This document shows positions 17,224-26,151 of a stretch of 64,000 nt of DNA, piece by piece. Source of the DNA: Cupriavidus agavae. GTDB taxonomy: Bacteria > Pseudomonadota > Gammaproteobacteria > Burkholderiales > Burkholderiaceae. The position numbers and the translations under genes are program-made. The stretch is from positions 1,674,001 to 1,738,000 of the forward strand of contig NZ_SGXM01000001.1 in the NCBI RefSeq assembly GCF_004217045.1, written 5' to 3'. The notes below the pieces were generated by a model. The model saw only the letters and a list, made by a program, of their open reading frames with translations. It searched no databases and was not told the DNA's origin. Within the stretch, counting starts at the first letter, position 1, and every line of letters starts with the position of its first letter.

Positions 17224-18021
17224 GTGGAACGAATGACAAATGAGGACCGTAAGAGCTTGACGGACGAAGCGCTCAGGCGGCTGGCAGGCGGCCTTCAACT
17301 CGGCAATTGGACGGAAGAAGAGAAGACTGCGCTCGCATGTCGGATGCTGGCGCTTGAAGGCCACTCTCGCACGCTCGCGGGACAGATTACGGTAAGGCGT
17401 TCCGACGGATCGTTCCTGACCACTCCGTTGGCCGTCGGCTTCGACGAGGTCGGCACAGACCAGATCATCCGTATCGACGATTCGATCAACGTTATCCAGG
17501 GCAGTGGCGCTGCCAATCCGGCCATCCGCTTTCATCTATGGATATATCGCCAGCGTCCGGACGTCAATTGCATCATCCACACGCATCCGCCTTACGTATC
17601 TGCGTTGTCGATGACCGGGCGTCCCCTGCGCGTTGCCCACATGGATGCGACTCCGTTCTTCAACGACTGTGGCTTCCTGTCCGAATGGGCCGGACTGCCG
17701 ATCGCTGATAGCGAAGGCGCAATCATCGCCGCAGCGCTCGGTTGGAAACGCAGCGTGCTGCTTGCGCACCACGGGTTCCTTTGCGCGACTGGCTCTATCG
17801 AGGAATCGGCTTACCTGTCGATGCTCATCGAGAACGCTGCCCAACTACAACTACTGGCGGAGTCGACGGGGAGGCCGATTGCGGAGCTGGATCCCGAGCT
17901 AGCGCAAGAGTCTCATGACTTTCTGCTTCGTCCCGACATCGTCCAGTCGAGTTTTGCGATGTTCGCGCGACGAGCACTCCGCAACGGCGCTCAGCATCGT
18001 CACGTGAGCAAAAGTTTGTGA
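17224..18021 (+). CDS. Class II aldolase/adducin-family protein
   Basis: 265-aa protein of the class II aldolase/adducin superfamily, which use a divalent metal for aldol cleavage or related decarboxylation. Metal ligands are visible in CIIHTHPPYVSAL (HxH) and LLAHHGFLCATG. A conserved Glu lies in FNDCGFLSEWAG or nearby. GTG 17224 is the likely start, with GGGGAGA about 7 nt upstream; ATG 17233 is the alternative. It is the first gene of a five-gene unit and is followed after 105 bp by the flavin monooxygenase. Substrate unknown. The family includes L-fuculose-phosphate aldolase and several non-sugar enzymes, and the aromatic context here favours the latter. Confidence 0.85.
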   Translation: MERMTNEDRKSLTDEALRRLAGGLQLGNWTEEEKTALACRMLALEGHSRTLAGQITVRRSDGSFLTTPLAVGFDEVGTDQIIRIDDSINVIQGSGAANPAIRFHLWIYRQRPDVNCIIHTHPPYVSALSMTGRPLRVAHMDATPFFNDCGFLSEWAGLPIADSEGAIIAAALGWKRSVLLAHHGFLCATGSIEESAYLSMLIENAAQLQLLAESTGRPIAELDPELAQESHDFLLRPDIVQSSFAMFARRALRNGAQHRHVSKSL

Positions 18022-18126
18022 CGACCGCATCCCCCTCGCAACCATGAAACCGATGTCCGCATGAAAGACCCTGGGTACGAGGACGTCCAGTGTCCCGACC
18101 CATCATTGAACAATGAAAGGATGCAC

Positions 18127-19662
18127 ATGAAATATCAGGCTGTCATTTCCGGCGCCGGCCCAGTTGGATGCTGGCTCGCCGGTGAGTTGCAACTTGCTGG
18201 CGTCTCGACTCTTCTGCTGGATCAAAGCGAATCGATTGATCCGCAGTCGCGCGCCTTGACCGTACACCCACGCACTATCGAGACCTTTGCGTCCCGAGGC
18301 ATGGAGACAACGTTTCTTCAAGAAGGCGTTGCGATCCCGGCCGGCCACTTCGCACTTTTGGACTATCGACTCAACTTTAGTCCACTTGAATCTACCTACC
18401 CCTTCACACTGGCCATTCTTCAAGCCAGAACCACCGAGTTGCTGCAACAGCGTGCACGCGAACTCGGCGCCGAGATCCGTCGTGGGCATCGGGTCGAGTC
18501 ATTCACGGAAAACGACTCCGCGGTCACGGTAGCGGTGCAGGGTCCTACGGGGTCATATCAGGTGGAAGCCCAATACCTGGTTGGTTGCGATGGCGTGCGA
18601 AGCACGGTACGCAATTGCGCCGGCATTGCCTTCCCCGGAACGGACCCCACCGTGTACGGCTGGTTGGGTGACGTCATTCTGGACTCGCCGCCTACCGACG
18701 TTGCTTTCAACAAGTGGACGTCCGACGGCACGATGGCGGTCGTCAAACTGACTGACAAGCTTCACAGGCTTGCCGGAATTTCGCCCGATGACGTCCAATC
18801 CAAGCATCCCGGCGATTTTACACTCGAGGAGTTGCGGGAGAAGACCATCGCGATCATGGGGACTGACTACGGAATGCACAGCCCTGCGTGGCTTGCTCGC
18901 TATAGCAATACGGCCCGGCAGGCGGCGACATACCGAAAAGGACGCGTTCTACTGGCTGGCGATGCCGCTCACCAGCATTTCCCTGCTGGTGGCGTCGGAC
19001 TCAATGTTGGGATTCAGGACGCCATGAATCTTGGATGGAAACTTGCCGCAACCATTAACGGCTGGGCACCACAAGGGTTGCTCGACAGCTACCACACGGA
19101 ACGGCATCCGGTCGGTGAAGCTCTTCTTGAACACACGCAGGCGCAGACGTTGCTGATGAGCGTATTCACGAATGAATGTCGAGATCTTCGGTCCTTGCTG
19201 CAGAAGCTGATCCTAGACAATCCGGAGCTCGAGATGAGCCTCGTCAAGCGGCTGACTGGCTTGGCGGTGGCATACCCATCCGCCGATCCATCGGCTCACC
19301 CTCTGGTCGGCCAGCGTGTTCCGAACCTGGCGTTCCAACGCCCCGGTGGGCGCCCCTTTGAAACGCTCCACGCAGGTCGCTATGCCCTGATCGATATGCG
19401 GACGGATGCGGAGTTCTCCAGCCCTCTTCGCGCCGGCGATCTCGGTGGTCATGCCGGGATGCATGTAACCGCGCATTGCGGTCCATCAAGCGCCGATACT
19501 CCTGCCGCCTGGTCCAATCTCACCGCCATGCTGGTACGCCCGGACGGGTATCTTGCGTGGGCGAGCGAGAGTACTGACACAGCCACATTGAAAGGTGAAT
19601 TGGCCAAAGCAGGCAACGCCATGTTCGCAAAAATCGCCGCCTCCGCGCCGGAGGTACTCTGA
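18127..19662 (+). CDS. Class A FAD-dependent aromatic monooxygenase
   Basis: 511-aa flavoprotein hydroxylase. It has the N-terminal dinucleotide motif GAGPVGCWLAGELQLAG, a DG-type motif VGCDGVRSTVR near residue 155, and the FAD motif GDAAHQHFPAGGVGLNVGIQDA near residue 280. A C-terminal thioredoxin-like extension (about residues 390-510) ends with VRPDGYLAWAS. This architecture matches the phenol hydroxylase / PgaE / rifampicin-monooxygenase branch, which oxidise aromatic rings with O2 and NAD(P)H. ATG 18127 is chosen because AAAGGA lies 5 nt upstream; ATG 18121 is too close. Its TGA overlaps the aldehyde dehydrogenase ATG by one base. Substrate not predictable. Confidence 0.9.
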   Translation: MKYQAVISGAGPVGCWLAGELQLAGVSTLLLDQSESIDPQSRALTVHPRTIETFASRGMETTFLQEGVAIPAGHFALLDYRLNFSPLESTYPFTLAILQARTTELLQQRARELGAEIRRGHRVESFTENDSAVTVAVQGPTGSYQVEAQYLVGCDGVRSTVRNCAGIAFPGTDPTVYGWLGDVILDSPPTDVAFNKWTSDGTMAVVKLTDKLHRLAGISPDDVQSKHPGDFTLEELREKTIAIMGTDYGMHSPAWLARYSNTARQAATYRKGRVLLAGDAAHQHFPAGGVGLNVGIQDAMNLGWKLAATINGWAPQGLLDSYHTERHPVGEALLEHTQAQTLLMSVFTNECRDLRSLLQKLILDNPELEMSLVKRLTGLAVAYPSADPSAHPLVGQRVPNLAFQRPGGRPFETLHAGRYALIDMRTDAEFSSPLRAGDLGGHAGMHVTAHCGPSSADTPAAWSNLTAMLVRPDGYLAWASESTDTATLKGELAKAGNAMFAKIAASAPEVL

Positions 19663-21137
19663 TGTCCACCCTCCTGACTCCTGGCGGTGAAGCCGGCAAC
19701 GGCCCGGTGGACTTTCCTGACACGATGCTAATTGGCGGGACCCTAGTTCGGGGCGCGGACTCGATGGACGTGGTAAATCCCGCCACAGGCGGAGTCCTGG
19801 CCGTCGCACCGCGCGCATCGGCTGCTCAAGTGGACCAGTCCATTGCAAGTGCAAAGGCAGCGTTTGCGACGTGGTCGCGCACCGATCTGTCGTACCGGCG
19901 AAGCGTCCTGCGCGACATTGCCGATGTGGTTGAAACGAACGCGCAGCAACTTGCCCGTCTTCTCACACAGGAACAGGGCAAACCTCTTGCCGACGCGATG
20001 GCGGAAGTCCAGGCTACCGCTACGTTCTTTCGGCATGTCGCTGCGGCCGAGTTGCCAACGACGTCCCTGGAACACAGCGATATTCGACGGGCCGAACTGC
20101 ATCGACGCCCGCTGGGCGTGGTGGCAATCATCGTACCGTGGAATTTTCCGCTGCTGCTGATGGCCTTCAAGGTACCCGGGGCGCTTCTGACCGGCAACAC
20201 CGTAGTCGTGAAGCCGGCGGCGACGACGCCACTCACCACGTTGATGTTTGCACGGCTAGTCGCGCAACTGGTTCCTGGCGGCGTTCTCAACGTGATAACG
20301 GACGCAAACGACCTGGGTGGAATTCTGACTTCGCATCCGGATGTCGCCAAGGTGTCGTTTACCGGGTCGACGACCACCGGATACGCGGTGATGGCAAATG
20401 CGGCGAAGACGCTGAAGCGCGTCACGCTGGAGCTCGGTGGAAACGATCCGGCAATCGTGCTGGATGACGCCGTAACGGCTGACATCGCCCAAGGCATATT
20501 CCGCGCCGCGTTCTTCAATGCTGGCCAGGCGTGCATTGCCATCAAGCGCCTGTACGTCCACGCATCCATCTACGACGAACTTTGCACCGCCCTCGCGGGT
20601 CTTGCCGCTGGCGTCACGGTCGGTAACGGCTTGGACAGCCGGACGACCATGGGACCTCTCCAGAACCGCGCTCAGTACGAAAAAGTCAAGCACATCGTGG
20701 CCGAGGCGGCGACGAAAGGGAGAATTGTCAGCGGCGGGCTAATCGATGATGGGGACGGCTACTTCATCCGTCCCACCATCGTCGCCGACATTGAGGAAGG
20801 GACCCGCCTGGTCGACGAGGAGCAGTTTGGTCCCGTGCTGCCGCTGATTCGCTATACCGATCTGGACGACGCCATCCAGCGGGCAAATGCCAGCGAGTAT
20901 GGCCTTGGTGCATCGGTGTGGTCCTCCGATGTGGTCCGGGCACGTGCTGTTGCCGAGCAACTGGTATGCGGCAGCGTCTGGATCAACCAGCATCTCGACC
21001 TTGCGCCGAATATTCCTCAGGCGGGAGCAAAACAGTCCGGTTTCGGCGTGGAGCTTGGCAACGATGGTCTCCTGGAATTTACGCAAATTCAAGTCATTAA
21101 CGTTCGTCTTGACGAAGTACAAACGGAGTTGAACTGA
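19662..21137 (+). CDS. NAD(P)-dependent aldehyde dehydrogenase
   Basis: 491-aa ALDH-superfamily enzyme close to the succinate-semialdehyde / benzaldehyde dehydrogenase group. The proton-shuttle Asn lies in IIVPWNFPLL, the general base Glu in VTLELGGNDPAIV (near residue 255), and the catalytic Cys in FNAGQACIAIKRLYV (near residue 289). It oxidises an aldehyde to the acid. The one-base overlaps at both ends (TGATG at 19660-19664 and 21135-21139) place it firmly in the operon between the monooxygenase and the RidA-like gene. Likely substrate: the aldehyde released by ring oxidation and aldol cleavage in this pathway (inference). Confidence 0.92.
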   Translation: MSTLLTPGGEAGNGPVDFPDTMLIGGTLVRGADSMDVVNPATGGVLAVAPRASAAQVDQSIASAKAAFATWSRTDLSYRRSVLRDIADVVETNAQQLARLLTQEQGKPLADAMAEVQATATFFRHVAAAELPTTSLEHSDIRRAELHRRPLGVVAIIVPWNFPLLLMAFKVPGALLTGNTVVVKPAATTPLTTLMFARLVAQLVPGGVLNVITDANDLGGILTSHPDVAKVSFTGSTTTGYAVMANAAKTLKRVTLELGGNDPAIVLDDAVTADIAQGIFRAAFFNAGQACIAIKRLYVHASIYDELCTALAGLAAGVTVGNGLDSRTTMGPLQNRAQYEKVKHIVAEAATKGRIVSGGLIDDGDGYFIRPTIVADIEEGTRLVDEEQFGPVLPLIRYTDLDDAIQRANASEYGLGASVWSSDVVRARAVAEQLVCGSVWINQHLDLAPNIPQAGAKQSGFGVELGNDGLLEFTQIQVINVRLDEVQTELN

Positions 21138-21541
21138 TGAAAGGCAATGTGCGCTGCATCAATCCCCCGGGACTTCCGAAACTCGAGAGCGTGATCTCCC
21201 ATGCAATCGTGGTCGAACCGGCAGGATTGATCTATGCCTCCGGGCAGCTTTCGTGGGATGAGAACGGTGTGCTCATCGACGGAACCATGCTCGACCAATT
21301 GTTCCGGGCTTACGCCAATATCGACGTCGTTCTTCAGGCCGCAGGTTCGTCGCGGGAGAAGATCGTGAACGAGGTGATCTACCTGGTCAACTATTCCCCC
21401 GATAACGCAGGCCAACTCGTCGCCGCGCTTGCGGCGATCCGCCCCACCGGGTCCGTTCCACCCGCGAGTACCGTCGTCGGCGTTCAGTCGCTGTTTGCCC
21501 CCGGCTTTCTCGTTGAAGTGCAAGTCGTCGCGACAACCTGA
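21137..21541 (+). CDS. RidA/YjgF-like protein lacking the usual catalytic Arg
   Basis: 134-aa RidA-family protein. Family signatures are IYASGQLSWDENG, the helix FRAYANIDVVLQAAGSSREKIV, and the C-terminal FLVEVQVVA. In active enamine/imine deaminases the penultimate strand carries an Arg in a PARS-type motif. Here the same place reads PPASTVVGVQ, with Ser where Arg is expected, so it may belong to one of the Rid subfamilies that lack this residue. In aromatic pathways such proteins hydrolyse enamines such as 2-aminomuconate or assist tautomerisation. Last cistron of the tight operon; a porin follows after 418 bp. Confidence 0.88.
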   Translation: MKGNVRCINPPGLPKLESVISHAIVVEPAGLIYASGQLSWDENGVLIDGTMLDQLFRAYANIDVVLQAAGSSREKIVNEVIYLVNYSPDNAGQLVAALAAIRPTGSVPPASTVVGVQSLFAPGFLVEVQVVATT

Positions 21542-21959
21542 TCGTGTAACGAAAGCCGGCGTCGCAATGGATTCGCACCGGGATGGCGTGGGTCCAGGTC
21601 GGCCCCAGCCGCGAGAGCGGTTCAACCACAACGGCAAGTGCGCCGGGTCGTCACAGGTCGACGCTTGATCAACAACCTTGACCTCCGGCAGCTTAACTCA
21701 CCGCCAAGGACCCGGCGCGCGCAACGCCGGCAGACACCACAAACCTGCCAACGTTCTTCCTCGGCCTCACCTAACGGCGTATGCGGATCTTGGCCGAGTA
21801 CGTCCTCCTGGTGATCGGAATCTAGTCTCACCGGTTCGCGCCAAAAGGTAACGCCGACGAACTGGCCTCAGTTCTGGCGCCGTGCACCCGCGCTCGTCCC
21901 GAAGACGATGCTGACGCTGACTGCAAGCCAGATGTATCACGACAACAAAGGAGACAGTG
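21542..21959. other. 418-bp spacer, no gene seen
   Basis: I see no protein-like frame or RNA gene between the RidA-like gene and the porin. CTAACGGCGTATG at about 21771 is half of the CTAAC-N3-GTTAG palindrome with a degenerate second arm, so a weak repressor site is possible. The spacer ends in a strong AAAGGAG ribosome site for the porin. Confidence 0.4.
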
Positions 21960-23135
21960 GTGAAATTGAATCGTTTTGCAGCAGTTGCCCTGGCCGCGTG
22001 CTCGGGTTCCGCACTGGCACAGTCGAGCATTACACTTTACGGCGTGGTCGATGCCAACATCGAGTATGTGAACCACGTGGGCGCGGTGCCGACAGCGGCC
22101 AATGGATTTAATCCTGGGCCTGGGCATGATGTTGTTCGCGCGAACTCAGGCGGCTTTTCCGGGTCTCGCTGGGGTATCCGCGGTGTGGAAGACCTCGGCG
22201 CAGAAATGCAAGCCGTGTTTGTGCTCGAAAATGGATTTAACGGCGATGCCGGTACGGTGCAGCAGTCGGGCCGACTATTCGGTCGGCAGGCCTTTGTGGG
22301 GATAAAGCATGCGACCTATGGCCAGATCAGCCTTGGACGTCAGTACACCTCATTGTTCGACAGCATTGTCAACTTTGTGCCGACGTACTTTGCCACGCAA
22401 TACGAACCAATCACGCTTTTTACCGGTTCAAACTTCCGTGAGGACAACACGCTCAAGTACACCTTGAACGTGACGAATTTCACGGGTGTGGCGCACTATT
22501 CCTTCGGCACCGGCTTGGCGCTGCCGCAGACCGTGGAGTCCGGCCTGGCGATCGGCGGGAATGGCGAAGTGCCAAGCCAGGCGCGAAGAGACAGCGCCTA
22601 TGGCGCATCGCTGTCCTATACCGGTGGTTCGCTGTGGGCAGCGATCGCGTACGACCAGTTCAATCCCTCCATTGGCACGACAAGTAGCACGAGCAGTGGC
22701 AGTTTCAAGAAAGCCACGGCGGCCGTCAGTTACAGTTTCCCGTGGGGACGCGTGATGGGCGGCTATCGATGGGGGCAAAACAAGATGCCATCGGGAGCCA
22801 CGATCGGACGCGATGATTTCTTCTGGTTCGGTGGCATCTATCAGGTAACGCCGGCGTTTAGTCTGATGCTCGAGTACGACTATGACAAGGTTCGCAACGT
22901 ATTCGGCAACACGAGCGTTGCGAATCCCTGGCAGGTGAACCTGATTGCCGATTACAACTTCTCGAAGCGAACGGACGTGTACCTGTCGGTCGCCTATGCC
23001 AAGCATGCAGGGTTGGGGCTCGACTCGGCGTTGATTGCAAATGCGGTTAGCCTTGCGCTGGGTAACAGCTATGCGCGTGGCAACGGCAACTCGTCGATGA
23101 TGGGTGTGTCAATTGGCGTGCGGCACAGATTCTGA
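21960..23135 (+). CDS. Gram-negative porin (betaproteobacterial type)
   Basis: About 391-aa outer-membrane general porin. Signal peptide of about 20 residues ends at SALA|QSS. The typical start SSITLYGVVDANIEYV is followed by SGSRWGIRGVEDLGAEMQAVFVLENGF and RLFGRQAFVGI, and the last residue is Phe (GVRHRF). It forms 16-stranded trimeric channels. Its position after the monooxygenase operon and before tetR suggests it admits the pathway substrate. GTG 21960 is preferred over the adjacent GTG 21957 because of the distance from AAGGAG (21948-21953). Confidence 0.92.
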   Translation: MKLNRFAAVALAACSGSALAQSSITLYGVVDANIEYVNHVGAVPTAANGFNPGPGHDVVRANSGGFSGSRWGIRGVEDLGAEMQAVFVLENGFNGDAGTVQQSGRLFGRQAFVGIKHATYGQISLGRQYTSLFDSIVNFVPTYFATQYEPITLFTGSNFREDNTLKYTLNVTNFTGVAHYSFGTGLALPQTVESGLAIGGNGEVPSQARRDSAYGASLSYTGGSLWAAIAYDQFNPSIGTTSSTSSGSFKKATAAVSYSFPWGRVMGGYRWGQNKMPSGATIGRDDFFWFGGIYQVTPAFSLMLEYDYDKVRNVFGNTSVANPWQVNLIADYNFSKRTDVYLSVAYAKHAGLGLDSALIANAVSLALGNSYARGNGNSSMMGVSIGVRHRF

Positions 23136-23273
23136 CGTACCCGAGCGCAAGCCATCCTACCTCACGTCTGCCAACCGCTGGCAAACGAATCGGACGGCTT
23201 GCGGCGGCATGCCAATGGCGGCGGTTAGCGGAACACGTTCTCAAACAATGGTCGTGATGCGCGAAATGCTACA

Positions 23274-23286
23274 CTAACGACGTTAG
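23274..23286. promoter_or_regulatory. TetR-type operator O3 (CTAACGACGTTAG)
   Basis: Third copy of the CTAAC-N3-GTTAG palindrome (extendable to ACTAAC-N3-GTTAGT), 31 bp upstream of the tetR start codon. It overlaps a possible -10 (TACACT, 23270-23275), so autorepression is likely. Confidence 0.75.
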
Positions 23287-23317
23287 TTTTTAAGAGCTTC
23301 CACTAAAACCTGCACCG

Positions 23318-24037
23318 ATGAAAGCCCCGAGAATTCAGCGAAATCAAGTGATTGACGCAGCATTGACGCTGTTGGAGGAGGAAGGCCTGGAGGGGCTGAC
23401 CATGCGCAAGCTTGCCCAGGCGCTGCAGATTCAAGCCCCTTCGCTGTATTGGCATTTTGAGAGCAAAAGCGCATTGCTAGACGGCATGGCCGATGCCCTC
23501 GTGGAATCTGTCGCCGTCACTGTTGCTGATGACAACCAGCCCTGGGATAACCGCATGCGCCAGATTGCTGGGGAGTTGCGCCAAGCGTTGCTGAAGCGTC
23601 GCGACGGTGCCCGCGTGTTTGCCGGTACCTACGTTGTCACGGACAACATGCTGCGCATCAGCGAAAACATGATCGATGCGCTTGTCAAGGCAGGCTTCCC
23701 CTCCGGTCGGGCTGCGACGCTCAGTTTTAGTATTGCCTACTACGTCTTGGGGTTCGTGACCGAAGAACAGGCACTTGGCCCTGAAGGAGTACCTGACCTG
23801 GACACTCGCAAGACAGCCTTCTTTGAATTGGCGAAATTAAAGTACCCGCAGAACTGGGCCGCACGTCACGCAATTTTTTCCGAAGACTTCGATGGGCGAT
23901 TTGCTGTTGGTCTCGACACTTTGCTTGCCGGCATCAGCACCCAGATCGATCATGTGGCCCAACACGCGAAATCGAAGCCATCCAGGAGTCGCACGATAGC
24001 TTCCAAAGCGAAGGCTCCGCACAAGGCTAAAGCGTAA
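23318..24037 (+). CDS. TetR-family repressor of the catabolic cluster
   Basis: 239-aa regulator. The helix-turn-helix (LTMRKLAQALQIQAPSLYWHFESK, about residues 27-50) closely resembles that of the tetracycline repressor itself, including the LYWHF recognition-helix end. The ligand domain (about residues 60-215) is of the TetR_C type. The last 25 residues are Lys/Ser/Ala-rich and probably disordered. The gene is preceded by the same palindrome found at the operon promoter 6 kb upstream, which makes it the obvious repressor of aldolase-monooxygenase-ALDH-RidA(-porin), with a pathway compound as inducer. No ribosome site of note. Confidence 0.9.
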   Translation: MKAPRIQRNQVIDAALTLLEEEGLEGLTMRKLAQALQIQAPSLYWHFESKSALLDGMADALVESVAVTVADDNQPWDNRMRQIAGELRQALLKRRDGARVFAGTYVVTDNMLRISENMIDALVKAGFPSGRAATLSFSIAYYVLGFVTEEQALGPEGVPDLDTRKTAFFELAKLKYPQNWAARHAIFSEDFDGRFAVGLDTLLAGISTQIDHVAQHAKSKPSRSRTIASKAKAPHKAKA

Positions 24038-24108
24038 CGGCATTCTGGAGGCATTGGCCGTAGGGGCGGCAACGTCCTCAGTTAGCAAAGCCGCGATAGC
24101 CTGATAAG

Positions 24109-25011
24109 CTACCTTGCAGCGGACGCGCTACTTTCACACTCCGTTTTGCGGCCGAAACGCGCGTCGCGCGCCGGCGACTGGCCGAACATGCGGCCATATT
24201 CGCGCGTGAATTGCGGCACGCTTTCATAGCCGACGGCAAACGCTGCGCGGCTCGCAGTGGCGCCTTCGGCTTGCATCAGCCGTCGAGCCTCCACGAGCCG
24301 AAGATGCTTCTGGAACTGCAGCGGTGTCAAAGAGGTCACCGTCAGGAAGTGCTGGTGGAAGGCGCTCTGGCTCATACCCGCCACTGCGGCGAGGCGCTCG
24401 ACCGTAAGGGGCTTGTCGAATTCAGCGCGAATCATTGCCACGGCGCGAGCCACCCGTTGGGCATTTCCGTTCGCTTTGGCTAGCTTGCGCAGTGCCGAGC
24501 CATGGCGGCCCATCAACAGCCAATAATGCAATTCGCGCACCAATGAGCCCTGCAAGATCTCCGCCGCCATCGGACGGTCGAGCAACCGGACCAGCCGCAG
24601 CAGCGCATCGGCAACTTCGGCGTCCGCCGGGTCCACGCGCACAGGCTTTTCGTCGACCTCCCCTACCACACCGATTTCCTCGCTCAGCGCGGCAACGAGC
24701 CCTGCATCGAGCTCCATGCAAACCGACAGGTAGGGTGCGGCAATGCTCGCCTTCGTGATCTGACTGACGGTAGGCACGTCCGCCGTAATCAGCAGCGATT
24801 CGCCGGCGGCGAAATCGAAATCCTCGGTGCCCATTGTCACCCGCTTGCCACCCTGTTGCACCATGCAGATCATGGGCCGTGATATCGAGTAGAGAAGCGG
24901 GCTTGGCGATGCGGCATGCACGATGGTGAGGCCTGGAATGGGCTTCGCCATTACTCCGGAGGCGAGGGCATCGACATGGCGCTTGGCGGCGGAAAGCAGT
25001 CTGGATTCCAT
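24109..25011 (-). CDS. AraC-family regulator (AraC_N type)
   Basis: 300-aa regulator. The N-terminal AraC_N ligand domain (SRPMICMVQQGGKRVTMG, then FAAGESLLITADVPT) occupies about residues 30-180. The C-terminal double helix-turn-helix lies at about 200-290 (LTVERLAAVAGMSQSAFHQHF ... SRAAFAVGYESVPQFTREYGRMFG). ATG 25011 is chosen because homologous proteins start shortly before the AraC_N domain; the open frame extends upstream through the divergent promoter region without protein-like sequence. It is divergent from a short-chain dehydrogenase gene, the usual target of this regulator type. Confidence 0.85.
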   Translation of the reverse strand: MESRLLSAAKRHVDALASGVMAKPIPGLTIVHAASPSPLLYSISRPMICMVQQGGKRVTMGTEDFDFAAGESLLITADVPTVSQITKASIAAPYLSVCMELDAGLVAALSEEIGVVGEVDEKPVRVDPADAEVADALLRLVRLLDRPMAAEILQGSLVRELHYWLLMGRHGSALRKLAKANGNAQRVARAVAMIRAEFDKPLTVERLAAVAGMSQSAFHQHFLTVTSLTPLQFQKHLRLVEARRLMQAEGATASRAAFAVGYESVPQFTREYGRMFGQSPARDARFGRKTECESSASAAR

Positions 25012-25153
25012 GCCCGGAAGATTACACCGTGCCGTGCGCCTACGCATCGAATTTGCAGGATCAGGCAAGAAACACGGAGCTTCAGACAACTCGCCAGCGC
25101 CGCGCCATTCGATACTGATTCCCGTCAATCCACCCCGAAGAAAGTAGCCAATC

Positions 25154-25909
25154 ATGACCCGCATCACCCTTGTTACCGGCGCAAGCCGCGGCCTGGGCCG
25201 CAACACTGCATTGAGCATCGCCCGTCAAGGCGGGGATGTTGTCATCACTTACCAGAGCCGCGAGGAGGAAGCCAAGGCCGTAGTGGAGGAGATCGAGGCC
25301 ATGGGCCGCAAAGCAGTGGCATTTCGGCTCGACGCCGGAAGCGTCGGCGTTTTTGGTGCTTTCGCCGAGCAACTGCGCCATGCCCTGCAACAGCACTGGG
25401 GACGGCCGACCTTCGATAGTCTCGTCAACAACGCCGGCCATGGCGACTACGCGATGATCGGAGAGACCACCGAAGCACAGTTTGACCGGCTGGTGGACGT
25501 CCACTTCAAGGGAGTGTTTTTCCTGACGCAGGCACTGGCTCCACTCATCACGGACGGCGGTAGCATCGTCAACCTTTCATCGGGGCTAACCCGCATTAGC
25601 TATCCTGGATACGGCGCCTATGCCGCAGTGAAGGGCGCGATCGAAGTGCTGTCCGTCTACATGGCCAAGGAACTGGGCTCGCGCGGAATCCGTGTCAACA
25701 CCGTCGCCCCGGGCGCCATCGAAACCGATTTCGGTGGCGGCGCGGTGCGGGACAACGCCGAACTCAACCAGTCCTTCGCCACCATGACCGCACTGGGACG
25801 CGTCGGCGTGCCCGACGATATCGGCGCCATGATCGCCCGCCTGCTTTCAGACGACAACCGATGGGTTAATGCGCAACGGATCGAAGTGTCTGGGGGACAG
25901 TGCATCTGA
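25154..25909 (+). CDS. Short-chain dehydrogenase/reductase (SDR)
   Basis: 251-aa classical SDR oxidoreductase. The nucleotide motif TGASRGLGRNTAL is at residues 8-20, NNAGHGDY near 93, the catalytic Ser in VNLSSGLTRIS, and YxxxK in YGAYAAVKGAIE (near residue 157). The C-terminal NAQRIEVSGGQCI is typical. It reduces a carbonyl or oxidises an alcohol with NAD(P)H; substrate unknown. Start ATG 25154 is preceded by GAAGAAAG. A hairpin follows the stop codon. Probably controlled by the divergent AraC regulator. Confidence 0.9.
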   Translation: MTRITLVTGASRGLGRNTALSIARQGGDVVITYQSREEEAKAVVEEIEAMGRKAVAFRLDAGSVGVFGAFAEQLRHALQQHWGRPTFDSLVNNAGHGDYAMIGETTEAQFDRLVDVHFKGVFFLTQALAPLITDGGSIVNLSSGLTRISYPGYGAYAAVKGAIEVLSVYMAKELGSRGIRVNTVAPGAIETDFGGGAVRDNAELNQSFATMTALGRVGVPDDIGAMIARLLSDDNRWVNAQRIEVSGGQCI

Positions 25910-25929
25910 AGATGGCGGCTCGTAAGGTC

Positions 25930-25965
25930 GACGCCGGTTGGTGAGCGTCACCAGCCACCGGCGTC
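25930..25965 (+). terminator. Strong two-part hairpin after the SDR gene
   Basis: Outer arms GACGCCGGT (25930-25938) / ACCGGCGTC (25957-25965) and inner arms TGGTGA (25939-25944) / TCACCA (25948-25953), with a GCG loop and a GCC bulge. No U-tract follows, so termination would be Rho-assisted or the element has another role. Confidence 0.45.
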
Positions 25966-26151
25966 TGGGCGCCATAGTCACACCCTGTTGGCTTCCAGTG
26001 CCCCGGGGGCGGCCATCCGCGCAATCTTCTACAACCACACTGGCGAAGTCGGCAATGCCGACACCTTCGGATGCTTCCGTATCCGGAGAATGGTCACAAA
26101 ATGAACGCGTGCCTGATACCTAGCCTTTGAACAGGATTGGCTGCGAAGTCT

